DNA of 43,679 bases from Sphingobacterium alkalisoli (GTDB lineage: Bacteria; Bacteroidota; Bacteroidia; Sphingobacteriales; Sphingobacteriaceae). Of the stretch, positions 1 to 9,106 are shown one piece after another (position 1 is the stretch's first letter; each line of letters begins with the position of its first letter). Under the pieces are notes generated by a model that was given only the letters and a program-made list of their open reading frames with translations, was not told the DNA's origin and searched no databases. The stretch covers positions 1 through 43,679 of the forward strand of contig NZ_SUKA01000013.1 of the NCBI RefSeq assembly GCF_005049105.1. The letters run 5' to 3'. The position numbers and the translations under genes are program-made.

Positions 1-1399
1 CGGTCTCCAGGATATAGTTCTGGTCGCTGCTGCCGAAATTGGCACCTCCAGAAGAACCGCCCACTGAAAAAGTGAGGATCGAAGTGGCTGTCCCGCTGGT
101 ATTTCGCGCAGTCACCGTATAGCTCTGGCTGACCGTAACAGCAGATAGCTTCCCGCTGATCTTCCCCGTGGAATGGTCAAATGTCAGACCGATGGGAAGT
201 GCCGGGCTGATACTATAGGCCTGCTGTACACTCACCTTCTTAATCCGATGGGACGTATTCTCGGCAATATATAATTTACCGGCGGCATCTTCTGAGATGC
301 TGAACGGATTGGTGATCTGGCCACTGGTAGATATTGTGATGACATTGCCCGATGGAGAGATATAACGCAGGGCATTGTTGAGCATATCCACCGAGTAGAT
401 ATTGCCACGCCTGATTACAAAATCACTGAAACCGTTGAACCGTGCTGCGCTCCCCTGTCCATCGACAAAGCCAGTCGTGCCATTGCCCGCAACCGTGGTG
501 ACGTTACCACCGCTCACCTTACGTAAGATATTATTAAGACGATCGGCTACATACAGATCTCCGTTGCTATCGAAATACAGCGATTTGGGCTGATAGAAGC
601 GCGCGGTAAGCACCGTTCCATCCTGCTGCCCCTGAACCCCACTTCCGGCGTAGTCACTAACAACTCCCGAAGGTGTGATCTTTCGTATCTTGTTATTATA
701 GGCATCCGCAACATAAAGGTTGCCCGATCCGTCGAATGCAAGCCCCATGGGATAATGGAACGAGGCCGCCGTACCCGTGCCGTTGGCAGAGCCGATACTT
801 CCGCTTCCTGCAAAGGTTGTTACCACACCCGAAGGTGTAATCTTACGGATGCGGTGGTTCTGCTGGTCGGCGACAAAGATATTGCCCGAGGCATCTATGG
901 CCAGAAAGCTCGGATGGCGGAAACGTGCTGCCGTACCCGTACCGTTAACATAGCCATAGACCGTACTGTTGCCACCCGCAAAAACCGTCTGCACGCCTGC
1001 GGCTGTACGCTTCAAAATGGAATGGTAGCCCGTATTGGTGATATAGAGCGATCCGTCAGCAGCGCTCGCCGTATTCAGCGGATTGTAATAACCTGATAGC
1101 AGTGTCTGTTCAACCGTGACCGAGAAAGTAGCAGCGTCGCCGCTGTTTGTTGGTGACCAGCTGATCTGCTCGTTCACCGCAAAGGTACGTGCCGCTCCGT
1201 AACTGATGACAGGTGCACCCGTGGATAGGGGCTGCACCATGCCACCCTCAGGTAAGACCTGCGACATGTTCATCATGGAAGCCGGGACGACAGACTGCAA
1301 ATGTGCGTTCAGGGTATCTGTCTGCGCTCCGGCGCTTAAGAACTGCACTGCAAACAGCAGCGACAGGTAACTATATAGTTTAATGGATGATAGCTTCAT
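1..1399 (-). CDS. Secreted NHL-repeat beta-propeller protein, N-terminal part of an RHS-like protein (3' end beyond window)
   Basis: The minus-strand frame opens at 1399 with MKLSSIKLYSYLSLLFAVQF, a signal peptide ending near SAGAQ, and stays open to the left edge (about 466 residues). It shows at least five NHL-type blades with motifs such as GNIFVADQQNHRIRKITPSG, GNLYVADAYNNKIRKITPSG and GDLYVADRLNNILRKVSGG, a beta-propeller fold seen in surface binding proteins. An Ig-like module with LPIGLTFDHSTGKISGKLS follows. The last residues (SSDQNYILET) resemble the start of the DUF6443 region that opens many Bacteroidota RHS-like proteins, so the missing part is inferred to be an RHS repeat body. 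It lies 27 nt downstream of the 1185-residue RHS-like gene on the same strand and is probably co-transcribed. The propeller call is strong; the RHS continuation is inference. Confidence 0.8.
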   Translation of the reverse strand, partial: MKLSSIKLYSYLSLLFAVQFLSAGAQTDTLNAHLQSVVPASMMNMSQVLPEGGMVQPLSTGAPVISYGAARTFAVNEQISWSPTNSGDAATFSVTVEQTLLSGYYNPLNTASAADGSLYITNTGYHSILKRTAAGVQTVFAGGNSTVYGYVNGTGTAARFRHPSFLAIDASGNIFVADQQNHRIRKITPSGVVTTFAGSGSIGSANGTGTAASFHYPMGLAFDGSGNLYVADAYNNKIRKITPSGVVSDYAGSGVQGQQDGTVLTARFYQPKSLYFDSNGDLYVADRLNNILRKVSGGNVTTVAGNGTTGFVDGQGSAARFNGFSDFVIRRGNIYSVDMLNNALRYISPSGNVITISTSGQITNPFSISEDAAGKLYIAENTSHRIKKVSVQQAYSISPALPIGLTFDHSTGKISGKLSAVTVSQSYTVTARNTSGTATSILTFSVGGSSGGANFGSSDQNYILET

Positions 1400-1426
1400 A
1401 TCCTGATCAATAAGGGGTCGTGTTTT

Positions 1427-4400
1427 TTAGTTAGTGCCGGGTTTATAGTGGTACTGATAATTTTTCAATACATTGCTCTCGAAATCCAGCACATCCTTCA
1501 GTCGCTGGAAGCCGTCGTATTTGTAATACTCCGTAATGCCACGCGGATCTGTCATACTCGTCATCCCTACAAGCGGTCTGTAGGTATAGATGCTTACCTG
1601 GGCATCGGCAGGTTTAATGACAAGATTTTTGATATGCCCGTAATTGGTGTTTACTAACAGACCTCCATTGACAGAGGTAAACCGTATCCTACGCTGGTTC
1701 CAATTCCCCCTCTCGGCAACAATCTCGCTAGATAGAACTGTTGCATAATTCATATCTTCCCCGAAATCGGATTCGAGTTCCCAGAACGTCATCTCATATA
1801 CCTTATTCGCATCAAGCTGATTGCTAAAGTGCATGAAACCGATACCCGAATAAATGGCTATCGCATATCCAAAAACCGGATCGGTTTCTATCTCGAAGTC
1901 CAACGGCATATTATCGTAATGGTTACACAAAAATCTACCATCCTGATCGACATCCATAATGGTAAATTCTCCAGAAAGTGCATTGACAGCCTTTCCTATA
2001 GGATATTGACCGTTGTAATCCCAAACAAATGCGGCTTTATTGGACGTATTAGAGACAACTTCAATGGGATTCCCATATAAATTGTCGCGCGTGATAGCTT
2101 CGCGCAATTCGTACCGAAAGTCCTTTTGAAAGACACCATTGGAACTGACATAACTTCGCGTAAAATTTGAGCGAACAACAGGAGATTCTGTATTCAACAA
2201 ATATCTACGTATTACTTTTCCATTAGCAGGAAGATAGGTAAATAACTGAGCCTGAACCACACGTTTATCGCTACCTCGTTCTACTTCGTCTACAATTTCT
2301 ATTGGGCTATAAATATGCTTGGCCCTTAAGGAGTTGATGCCGACCATTACGGGATCGGAGGAGGCACCGACACCATAATCAGAAAAATAAGTAAAATACT
2401 TAGACCGCAAACTACCATCACTCTCAGTTGTCCGCACGGAATACACTTGGTTATTTCGAGAAGCTGGATCATACTCATATTCTGTTAACTGCTCTTTCCC
2501 ATTTTCAAAAACCCTGACCTCTTTAAGAGCCTTAAAGACTGATTTTTCGGTAAACAACACGGTAAAGACTGAAGCGTTAATAGGTAAATAGCTTGGTGCA
2601 GCCCCTCTGATATTAACAGTACCTAATTCCTGATAGGTATTACTTTTTTTATATACCAACTTATAGCTCGCATTATATATCTCATGTTCAAGAAGATTTC
2701 CATTTGAAGCGTGCGTAATATTGGGCGCATCCTCCGCAAACAAATCTTTACGGCTACTAAAAGGATATTGATTGCAGAAAAAAACATATGGAGTCTGATA
2801 ATCGTAAGTATACTGTATATCCCGCCTCCAGGCTTCACACGGCGTGCCCAGCCTAAAGATAAACAGACCGTTATTTGACTCGGTCTTATTTTCAAATTTG
2901 AACCGTTCGAAGCCAAGACTCTGCCCATTCGAACCAGTCTTACGCTCCTCCACTTCACTGTACCCAAGTGCAGTACCTGCCGCAGACGAACTATATGAGT
3001 TTTGGCTATAAGAACTCAATTTATAAAATGAGTTATTAAAATCAAAGTTATAATAGCTCAAATGCTTCATGGCATACATAAGCTTGCCACTCCAACCGTA
3101 GGAATACGATTTTTTTGTTGCCAGCGCACCCGTAGCTGCATAGTCAGTAATGCTTTTGATTCGACATCCCAGGCCTTTTCGCAGCTCGGGATCACTTAAA
3201 TTAATCCAGTCAGCAGCTACGGTTATGCTTCCTCCTGTACCTTCTAACAAATGATTATTTCCCGCAGCATAGTGTATCGCTTCGTAATTTGCATAATCGT
3301 TACTTTCAAATTCAAAAGCCGTATACCCCCCCGTAGGATATTTTATTTTTTTTAGCATTCCCGCCGTCACATATTGCTCATGTACATCCCGGTCACCGTA
3401 CACTCCCCTACCGCCTGTCAAAAAAGCATTTACCGAACCAACTCTAGCATAGTATGGAAAATATGGTAAAAAAACGTTTTTTGGATCGTTGTCAAGCTGC
3501 CCATTATAGAAACCAAATAAATCCTGTGCAAAAGAATCTTTATCAGGAAGTTTTCCTGTACCTGTGTCCAAATATTCAAATGAATAAGAGGATGTGTTAT
3601 TATTATCATCTACCCGTGAAACCGAAGACAATTTAAGTCTCTTCCTGATATAATCAGGATGCATACTTCCACTATCAAAATACGAATAAGAAAAATTCCA
3701 CCTAAATTGCTGTTTCCCGCGAGAGGTATAAATAATATTGTCGATCTTTTGCTGGTAAACACCATTAGTCTGCTGCATGTCCGACCTATTTGACGTATTG
3801 AAAGTGACTTTCGCATCTTTGTGTACTATCTCTTTTAGATAAAGATTTTTCGATTCGCTAATTGTAAAAGAGTACGAAAACACATTTTCTATACACGAAA
3901 TAGGTTGACTTACTGGAACTACAAGAGTTTGAACTCTCGAAGGTAATAGTAAGAGGTACTCTGCTGCCTCGCTATAAACAAAGTTAATGGTTGAGCCCGT
4001 TGGGCTTACCATCTTTGTAAGGTACCATGATGATAGAGCATAGCGATATGCTTGTGGAGAAACATCATACTCACCATACTTATTCCTGATATTACGTTTT
4101 CCCTTTTCCGAAAGTTTGCAAGTGGCATCATATGGAACACCTTCTTCATAATGTAGCTTGCCCGCTAAAGCTTTACCTGATCGGCTTCTTGATTTCTCTA
4201 CCTTATCAAACCAGTATTCGACGCCCTTTTCGTCGGTCACCTTAAACCCTTGCATACCAGTCACATCGTTATTAATTAATTCAACCTTGAGGTCGTCTTT
4301 CGTTAGTAGTACGATATTGTAGGTCTCACCTGAATGACGAGGTTTATCGATAATAAATTTACCCGATCTGCCATTAAAATTGAAATTGAAAATATCAGCC

Positions 4401-4984
4401 TGTCCATCGATACCACGTAAGGCAATCGACTCCTGAAATGTTTTAATTAACGGATACTGGTTACCATAGCTATGTATCATTTCATATTGCCCTTGTACAT
4501 ACCGATCGTAAATATCCAGAATATGGGGCATATTAAAATTGGGAAAACTAGCCTCTTTGAAATAACCTTTACTCCTACTATATATAGAATTCGGATAAGT
4601 CTTCTTTACCTCCGGAAAATCATCCTCTCCTCTAATGGTCCTTGTTATAATACCGCCAGCATTTAATGACCAGGATATACCAGCCCATCCTGCCTCATCT
4701 TCGACTTTCACCCCACGACCATGATAACTCAACGAAATATCCAAATTGAGGTCTCCGCCAACAAAAGAGGTAAATGGGATTATTATATTGGGAATGCCCG
4801 TGTAATGAGATACCGGTATATCACCATATATACCCAGTGAACTGGCTGTCGGTGACGGAAGGTCGGGTGCTTTGGTCAACGGAACTTCCTGCTGAGCAAA
4901 TAATAAGTTGCTGAACAAGGTCCAATAAAGCAGAATGATCAAGCTCGATTGCTTTGGTAAAGCAAACAACTTTAGGAATTCCAT
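1427..4984 (-). CDS. RHS/SpvB-like giant secreted protein
   Basis: An 1185-residue protein if started at 4984, where the N-terminus MEFLKLFALPKQSSLIILLY forms a normal signal peptide ending at LLFAQQ; in-frame ATGs at 5050 and 5110 would add 22-42 residues ahead of it and fit less well. Right after the signal comes the block SSLGIYGDIPVSHYTGIPNI, then SLSYHGRGVKVEDEAGWAG and SWSLNAGGIITRTIRG, the hallmark opening of Bacteroidota RHS-like proteins. The C-terminus carries RHS-type YD motifs (TDPRGITEYYKYDGFQRL then YQYHYKPG). There is no separate C-terminal toxin domain; it stops just after the YD motif and the NHL protein follows. It is probably exported and surface-associated. In related genomes such pairs are linked to adhesion or contact-dependent competition, but nothing here shows the activity. 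No immunity gene is evident. Confidence 0.85.
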   Translation of the reverse strand: MEFLKLFALPKQSSLIILLYWTLFSNLLFAQQEVPLTKAPDLPSPTASSLGIYGDIPVSHYTGIPNIIIPFTSFVGGDLNLDISLSYHGRGVKVEDEAGWAGISWSLNAGGIITRTIRGEDDFPEVKKTYPNSIYSRSKGYFKEASFPNFNMPHILDIYDRYVQGQYEMIHSYGNQYPLIKTFQESIALRGIDGQADIFNFNFNGRSGKFIIDKPRHSGETYNIVLLTKDDLKVELINNDVTGMQGFKVTDEKGVEYWFDKVEKSRSRSGKALAGKLHYEEGVPYDATCKLSEKGKRNIRNKYGEYDVSPQAYRYALSSWYLTKMVSPTGSTINFVYSEAAEYLLLLPSRVQTLVVPVSQPISCIENVFSYSFTISESKNLYLKEIVHKDAKVTFNTSNRSDMQQTNGVYQQKIDNIIYTSRGKQQFRWNFSYSYFDSGSMHPDYIRKRLKLSSVSRVDDNNNTSSYSFEYLDTGTGKLPDKDSFAQDLFGFYNGQLDNDPKNVFLPYFPYYARVGSVNAFLTGGRGVYGDRDVHEQYVTAGMLKKIKYPTGGYTAFEFESNDYANYEAIHYAAGNNHLLEGTGGSITVAADWINLSDPELRKGLGCRIKSITDYAATGALATKKSYSYGWSGKLMYAMKHLSYYNFDFNNSFYKLSSYSQNSYSSSAAGTALGYSEVEERKTGSNGQSLGFERFKFENKTESNNGLFIFRLGTPCEAWRRDIQYTYDYQTPYVFFCNQYPFSSRKDLFAEDAPNITHASNGNLLEHEIYNASYKLVYKKSNTYQELGTVNIRGAAPSYLPINASVFTVLFTEKSVFKALKEVRVFENGKEQLTEYEYDPASRNNQVYSVRTTESDGSLRSKYFTYFSDYGVGASSDPVMVGINSLRAKHIYSPIEIVDEVERGSDKRVVQAQLFTYLPANGKVIRRYLLNTESPVVRSNFTRSYVSSNGVFQKDFRYELREAITRDNLYGNPIEVVSNTSNKAAFVWDYNGQYPIGKAVNALSGEFTIMDVDQDGRFLCNHYDNMPLDFEIETDPVFGYAIAIYSGIGFMHFSNQLDANKVYEMTFWELESDFGEDMNYATVLSSEIVAERGNWNQRRIRFTSVNGGLLVNTNYGHIKNLVIKPADAQVSIYTYRPLVGMTSMTDPRGITEYYKYDGFQRLKDVLDFESNVLKNYQYHYKPGTN

Positions 4985-5110
4985 TCGACGTTGTCTTATG
5001 CTATATCTATTATTAAAAATAGCCCCTAGACATGAGGTTAATACTTTCATAGTTGGTTTTTTATACAGAGCAATGGTAAACATTTGACTTAGCATTACCA
5101 ATGGTTCCAA

Positions 5111-5569
5111 ATGGATTTAAAAAAAACTTGATTCAGAGTTAACAAAGGAATCATGATTATTATTACAATATGTCTATACTGTTAACAACGCGGCTACTAC
5201 AATTGCATATTGCAGAATATTTACCGCTTTACACCTCTTGATTCCACGTTGGAGTATTTGTTTGTGGTTACCATGCAAAAGTGAATTCTTATGCCTTTAA
5301 CTCCTCGTCCAGTCCTTCCTCTCCGTTATAAGATACTTATTAAGTATAATTGGTTGGGCTCCTAATGGAGCATAATGAATTCGTCGTCTCAAATTATCGT
5401 CTTACTTTGGAAACCGAACTCGCCACTTATGAATTAAAAATAACATAGGGGTTTTAACACCACATTATCAATGACTGATTTTTTCAAAAATATATCTTGA
5501 ATGGCATAACGGGAAAGGTTCCCGTAGGCATATTGTTGGGGGTGGAGGACCACTAACTCGCAATTTTCA
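5111..5569. other. Gene-free gap upstream of the RHS-like gene
   Basis: About 460 bases without a convincing reading frame on either strand. It should hold the promoter of the minus-strand RHS-like gene on its left side and the transcript end of the small lipoprotein gene on its right side. I saw no clear terminator hairpin, repeat or promoter match. CTAACTATTCGAC at the right border (5570) is where similarity to the truncated copy at 36509 begins. Confidence 0.5.
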
Positions 5570-5576
5570 TTTCTAA

Positions 5577-6047
5577 CTATTCGACATACTTTGGATACAT
5601 TTTCATGTCACGCATCGCTTCAGTTGGCGGATACCGCAATGTGTAATCGAGCTTTTGCAGGTCAAAGATACTTAGATCATAACGTCTAAGAATCATATAC
5701 CGCTCATTTACAACTTCACGAGGATACTTCGCCAGTGTATCAGCGTTAATAATAAAAAAGGAAATTGTATCTTTTGGAATCCCCTTGTAAATTTTTTCCC
5801 AAGAAAGACCACCTCCGGCTACTTCTTTCTTTTGATCGGGGTATATGATCAGTTTGTTCTGTTCCTCGAAGTAGATAATTGAATCTGGATAGGAATGCAC
5901 TGTATTCCTATTCATGTGAAAGTAAATATTTTCATCCGAGTTATTTTGCCGAGAAAGTGGGTAGTAGTAGTCCATCGCACATTTACTGGCTAATAGTAAA
6001 CACGACAGACAGACCAAAGCAGATTTAAATAATAATTTGTATTTCAT
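5577..6047 (-). CDS. Small putative lipoprotein of unknown function
   Basis: A 156-residue protein starting MKYKLLFKSALVCLSCLLLA followed by SKC, a signal peptide with a non-ideal lipobox (Lys just before Cys), so lipidation is likely but not certain. The body has a tyrosine-rich start (DYYYP) and a conserved-looking C-terminus with ISFFIINADTLAKYP, RYMILRRYDLSIFDLQKLDY and LRYPP. This resembles a small lipoprotein type common in Bacteroidota, where the RYDLS-DL-KL-(N/D)(W/Y)-YP signature recurs; I know no function for it. The ATG lies about 20 nt below a TACATTTG promoter element inside a 59-bp repeat that also sits upstream of the DUF2683-like gene. A truncated copy of its 3' half lies at 36509-36747. 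The serpin gene is immediately upstream on the same strand. Confidence 0.7.
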   Translation of the reverse strand: MKYKLLFKSALVCLSCLLLASKCAMDYYYPLSRQNNSDENIYFHMNRNTVHSYPDSIIYFEEQNKLIIYPDQKKEVAGGGLSWEKIYKGIPKDTISFFIINADTLAKYPREVVNERYMILRRYDLSIFDLQKLDYTLRYPPTEAMRDMKMYPKYVE

Positions 6048-6068
6048 ATCTTATCTTTTTTACCCGGT

Positions 6069-6127
6069 CTATATACAAATGTAGTTAACGTGCTTTGTAT
6101 CCACGGAAGTCGAATAGAAAAATTCGT
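6069..6127. repeat. Dispersed promoter-bearing repeat, copy 1 (matches 10680-10743)
   Basis: Runs from CTATATACAAATGTAG to ATTCGTA and matches 10680-10743 almost base for base: one substitution (C or A after GTTAA) over the first 54 bases, then a roughly 5-base indel in the A-rich end. Here it fills the space between the serpin stop codon and the lipoprotein start. At the other site it lies upstream of an unrelated DUF2683-like gene. Both copies point the same way (minus strand) and place the same -7 element 22-27 nt before the start codon. Confidence 0.9.
6076..6083 (-). promoter_or_regulatory. Bacteroidota -7 element TACATTTG of the lipoprotein gene
   Basis: On the minus strand the sequence is TACATTTG, a perfect match to the TAnnTTTG -7 consensus of Bacteroidota housekeeping promoters. 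It would start transcription about 20 nt before the lipoprotein ATG at 6047. No convincing TTTG -33 element is seen at the usual distance. The same element recurs in the repeat copy at 10687-10694. Confidence 0.65.
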
Positions 6128-6134
6128 ATACCTG

Positions 6135-7388
6135 TTATTTCTTAGTCGCGTCTCTAGTTGGGTCATTGATCTGGCCTGCAAAAAGCACCAGCCCGGAAGA
6201 TGCCTCCCGGATAAAAAATAAAAAAGGTTCGTCAAAGCGGATGACAATAGGCTCCTGCGGTTGCGGCATGGAGGTTAGCTCAATGCCAACGATCGTAACA
6301 GCGGCCGCCTCGGTTCCTTCTTCACTAACCTCTACAAAGGCTTTGTGCTTTACATCGCTGATATACACTCCGCCATTTTCTGTGATTCCTGTAAAATCGG
6401 CCCCGACATTAAAAGGTTTAACCATACCGAAGCTGACCAGCATCGGTGCTAATGAACTCTCATAACTGGTCTTGAATTTTGGCAGATGCACCTTGGCCTT
6501 GGTTCCCCGGAAACCCTCCACCAACGATTTGATCGCTGCTGGATCTTGAAAAGTAGCCTTCAGATTGCCCAATGATTTCCCCGGTTTGGATTTGACAAGG
6601 ACCATATCAAATTTTCGGTCTGTATAGGGTAATTGAATGGCCTCATAATCCGTTGTGGAAGCCGTATTGAAGGTGTGTTCGGTCTCCATGAAATCAGTTT
6701 GGATCACCTCTCCATCGGACTTTTTAAAATCTTCCTTCTTGGTCTTGCTCTTGTCGAATTTATAGTCCCAAGCTCCTTTGAAATAGATGGCATTGATGAG
6801 GTACATAACGACGTCGCCAGGAATCTGATCTAGGATACTTGGAATTTTTGTCTTTGTCTTCTCGTTCACCCATCCATTTATTCTATTTAGGGCCTGCGGA
6901 TTTGAAAAGTCCAAAGGTGATATTTCGGCATTGAAATAGTTTCTGTTCATATCCAGAAAACTATTACGTACGCTAAATTCGTTCGTGTACCAAATTGAAT
7001 TGGCTATCTCCATGTTAGTCTTCGCATTCAGATACGGCAAATCCGTAATAAGCTTTTTGTAGTATGCATTGACCAACTCTGCATCTATTCCGTCCATATT
7101 CAATGCTTTCTGCATTTGACTTAAAGTTTCGCCTTTCGCGCCGTTACTGGTCATGGTAAGTGCTGCCCCCACACTCAATGGTGAAAAGAACAGGTTTTCA
7201 TTTGCCGTGATATTCCCGGAGAGTTGGGCCATCATATCAAAAGCAAATTCATTATTTAAATCGACAAGCTGCTTTTCGGCGGCGGTCAATTCGAGGTTTC
7301 GCTCGTCAAAAGGTATATCTTTCTTCTCACAGGATGAGAAAAGCACAAGTGTCGCGAAAATTATCCATAAAGTGGTTTTCCTGTTCAT
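6135..7388 (-). CDS. Serpin-family protease inhibitor, lipoprotein
   Basis: A 417-residue protein, full length for a serpin. The N-terminus MNRKTTLWIIFATLVLFSSC is a lipoprotein signal with Cys20 as lipidation site, so the inhibitor should be membrane-anchored. Serpin signatures are clear: FFSPLSVGAAL (67-77), NAIYFKGAW (199-207), HKAFVEVSEEGTEAAAVT (348-365) and DEPFLFFIRE (386-395). The hinge EEGTEAAAVT has small residues at the positions needed for loop insertion, which predicts a true inhibitor. By position from the hinge the scissile bond falls near LTSM (371-374), probably Thr-Ser or Leu-Thr; the stretch to PFLF is about five residues longer than in alpha-1-antitrypsin. Likely role: protecting the envelope from host, predator or self proteases. 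No cognate protease gene is adjacent. Confidence 0.95.
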   Translation of the reverse strand: MNRKTTLWIIFATLVLFSSCEKKDIPFDERNLELTAAEKQLVDLNNEFAFDMMAQLSGNITANENLFFSPLSVGAALTMTSNGAKGETLSQMQKALNMDGIDAELVNAYYKKLITDLPYLNAKTNMEIANSIWYTNEFSVRNSFLDMNRNYFNAEISPLDFSNPQALNRINGWVNEKTKTKIPSILDQIPGDVVMYLINAIYFKGAWDYKFDKSKTKKEDFKKSDGEVIQTDFMETEHTFNTASTTDYEAIQLPYTDRKFDMVLVKSKPGKSLGNLKATFQDPAAIKSLVEGFRGTKAKVHLPKFKTSYESSLAPMLVSFGMVKPFNVGADFTGITENGGVYISDVKHKAFVEVSEEGTEAAAVTIVGIELTSMPQPQEPIVIRFDEPFLFFIREASSGLVLFAGQINDPTRDATKK

Positions 7389-7629
7389 AATCGTGTATAG
7401 TTATCATGCTAAAACGAAGCCTGGATATAAAATGCTACAGCGAAAATATCGTTGAAGCCACAAGCTGCGGCCTCAATGTCTCATCCCGCATGTCGCCATC
7501 ATGCATAATATATATTTTGGAAGGTCTTAATGCTGACGGCAGCGTATCCAAGCGGAGCGTACAGACGTATCGGAAGATAAAGTAGTTAGGAAAGAGAGGG
7601 TGTAACTACTGCGACGGGGAACGGGCGGC

Positions 7630-7659
7630 TAAAAAAAAGCCACCCAGAATTGGATGGCT
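7630..7659 (-). terminator. Rho-independent terminator of the Rpn gene
   Basis: Read on the minus strand, AGCCATCCA - loop AATT/C - TGGGTGGCT is followed directly by a run of eight T. This gives a 9-bp stem with one G-U pair and a U-tract, about 25 nt after the stop of the Rpn-family gene. Confidence 0.85.
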
Positions 7660-7684
7660 GTAATAATTTATAAATTTTGTCAGG

Positions 7685-8716
7685 CTATGTGAGCGCCTCG
7701 ACTTCTTCAGCTGAAAGGCCTAGAAGTTCACAGATATCGAATTTGTCATAGCCTTTGCTCAACATCTTGCGTGCTGTTTCTAATCTTTCAGCATAGGCTT
7801 TTGACTCGGCTTCAACAAGCGCCTCCTCTAATGCTCGCTCCTTCTTATCCACTATTTGCTGCTTCTTATCCACTACTTGCTGCTTATCCTCCAGTGCCTG
7901 CTTACTCTGCTCTAACGCCTCTTGCTTCACCAATAACGCTTGCCTTTGTTCCTCCAGTGCCTGCCGGTCTTCCTCTAATGCCTGACGCTGTTCCTCCTGC
8001 GCCTGACGCACCGCTTCCGCATCCCATTTGCGCTTTAAACTGATATCGTACATATGTCGCTCCTCCTTTGTCAATTTCGCGTAACGCGCCAACTGGAAAA
8101 ACCGCTGGAATACATCTGAATTCAGTATCCGCGGCAACGTCTTTAACCTAGACATATTCTTAAGCATAAAGAATACCTTATCCAAATCGCTCTCCAGTTC
8201 GCCCTCGCCTTTTACAAAGTTAATCAGTTCCATGTAAATAAACCCCAATCCTTCGTAAAATATTTCCCCCGAGTCTCTATCGCACAGACAGATATCGTGA
8301 AAATGGGCATCATTGGTGCTATCGGGCATATGGAAGCCATCCATGAGGATAATGGTATATACCTCTGGAAGAGCGTATGCCCAGCTCCTACGCCCGCCAT
8401 GGGGAGCCTTGTCGGAGATAACTTTGCTGGCATAGTATAACATACGCTTCTTGAGGTTGGAATGATGACTGGTCTGCATCTCAATAATGATCTCCTGGCC
8501 CGTGCTGGTCTCTACTACCAGATCGAAGATTACGGTACCGATATCTTCGGCTGATCCGACACGCTCGGTGTCGCGGTAGATAAGATCTACGATGACCTTG
8601 CGCCCGCGGAAGATGATGTTGAGAAAATTGATAAGGTTGGTCTTATCGCCAAATAATCTCTTGAAACCCTCGTCAGTGGTAGGGTCGATAAATACTGGAT
8701 GTACTGAGTCTTTCAT
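7685..8716 (-). CDS. Rpn-family PD-(D/E)XK nuclease (recombination-promoting nuclease / putative transposase)
   Basis: 343 residues from the ATG at 8716, chosen because MKDSVHPVFIDPTTDEGFKR is the usual family start; ATGs at 8725 and 8740 would add 3-8 residues. N-terminal nuclease domain: DEGFKRLFG, then IFDLVVET and IIIEMQTS, giving an Asp...Glu-x-Gln site typical of Rpn/YhgA-like enzymes, where Gln replaces the canonical Lys. The last third is a long coiled coil of seven-residue units (QRQALEE, DRQALEE, QRQALLV, KQEALEQ, KQQVVDK, KQQIVDK) encoded by near-tandem 21-bp repeats, followed by the usual C-terminal GYDKFDICELLGLSAEEVE tail. Rpn proteins make DNA breaks and promote RecA-independent recombination, and this gene sits in a visibly rearranged island. 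It ends in its own terminator. A remnant of a second family member lies at about 13.7-13.9 kb. Confidence 0.9.
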   Translation of the reverse strand: MKDSVHPVFIDPTTDEGFKRLFGDKTNLINFLNIIFRGRKVIVDLIYRDTERVGSAEDIGTVIFDLVVETSTGQEIIIEMQTSHHSNLKKRMLYYASKVISDKAPHGGRRSWAYALPEVYTIILMDGFHMPDSTNDAHFHDICLCDRDSGEIFYEGLGFIYMELINFVKGEGELESDLDKVFFMLKNMSRLKTLPRILNSDVFQRFFQLARYAKLTKEERHMYDISLKRKWDAEAVRQAQEEQRQALEEDRQALEEQRQALLVKQEALEQSKQALEDKQQVVDKKQQIVDKKERALEEALVEAESKAYAERLETARKMLSKGYDKFDICELLGLSAEEVEALT

Positions 8717-8860
8717 AATAAACATTGTTTGCTTTAACATGAATAAAAATTGTTAATGCAAACCTCCATAAAACTAAAAATATTAGCCGTACGGTAAACG
8801 CTTATAGTCGATTATAAACGTTTGTAAACGGATAACATAACGTGTCAGCTACCGCTGTTT

Positions 8861-9106
8861 TCGTTATTGTCCAATAAATAATTGAAGATTATTTCGTTAA
8901 TTCGTTATTAAAGAGATTAAGATGACCCACGCTGAAAGACATATTATTGAAACATATTCGGGACTTTTCGAAAGCTTGAGTTCGATTAGTAAGCTCGAAT
9001 TGCTTGAAAAACTCGCAAAATCCATCAGGAAAGATAACAAAACCAAAGAAAAAGAGTTCTTCAAATCGTTTGGGGCTTTTGCATCTGATAAGCCGGCAGA
9101 AGAAAT
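8861..9106. repeat. Duplicated antitoxin segment, copy 1 (matches 37594-37839)
   Basis: A 246-base block nearly identical, without gaps, to 37594-37839. It covers about 60 bases of promoter/leader and the first 62 codons of the VapB-like antitoxin. Similarity stops abruptly at GCAGAAGAAAT. Downstream the sequences are unrelated, so the copy lost the antitoxin C-terminus and the whole toxin gene. Confidence 0.92.

Noticed and set aside
402..1096. Plus-strand frames opposite the NHL protein
   Set aside because: Shadows of the minus-strand repeats; no protein features of their own.
1427..4984. RHS-like protein as a polymorphic toxin with C-terminal toxin domain
   Set aside because: The protein ends within a few residues of the YD motif; no toxin domain or immunity gene is present in the window.
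5111..5569. Possible small RNA or gene in the gap left of the lipoprotein
   Set aside because: No promoter, terminator or conserved structure could be pointed to.
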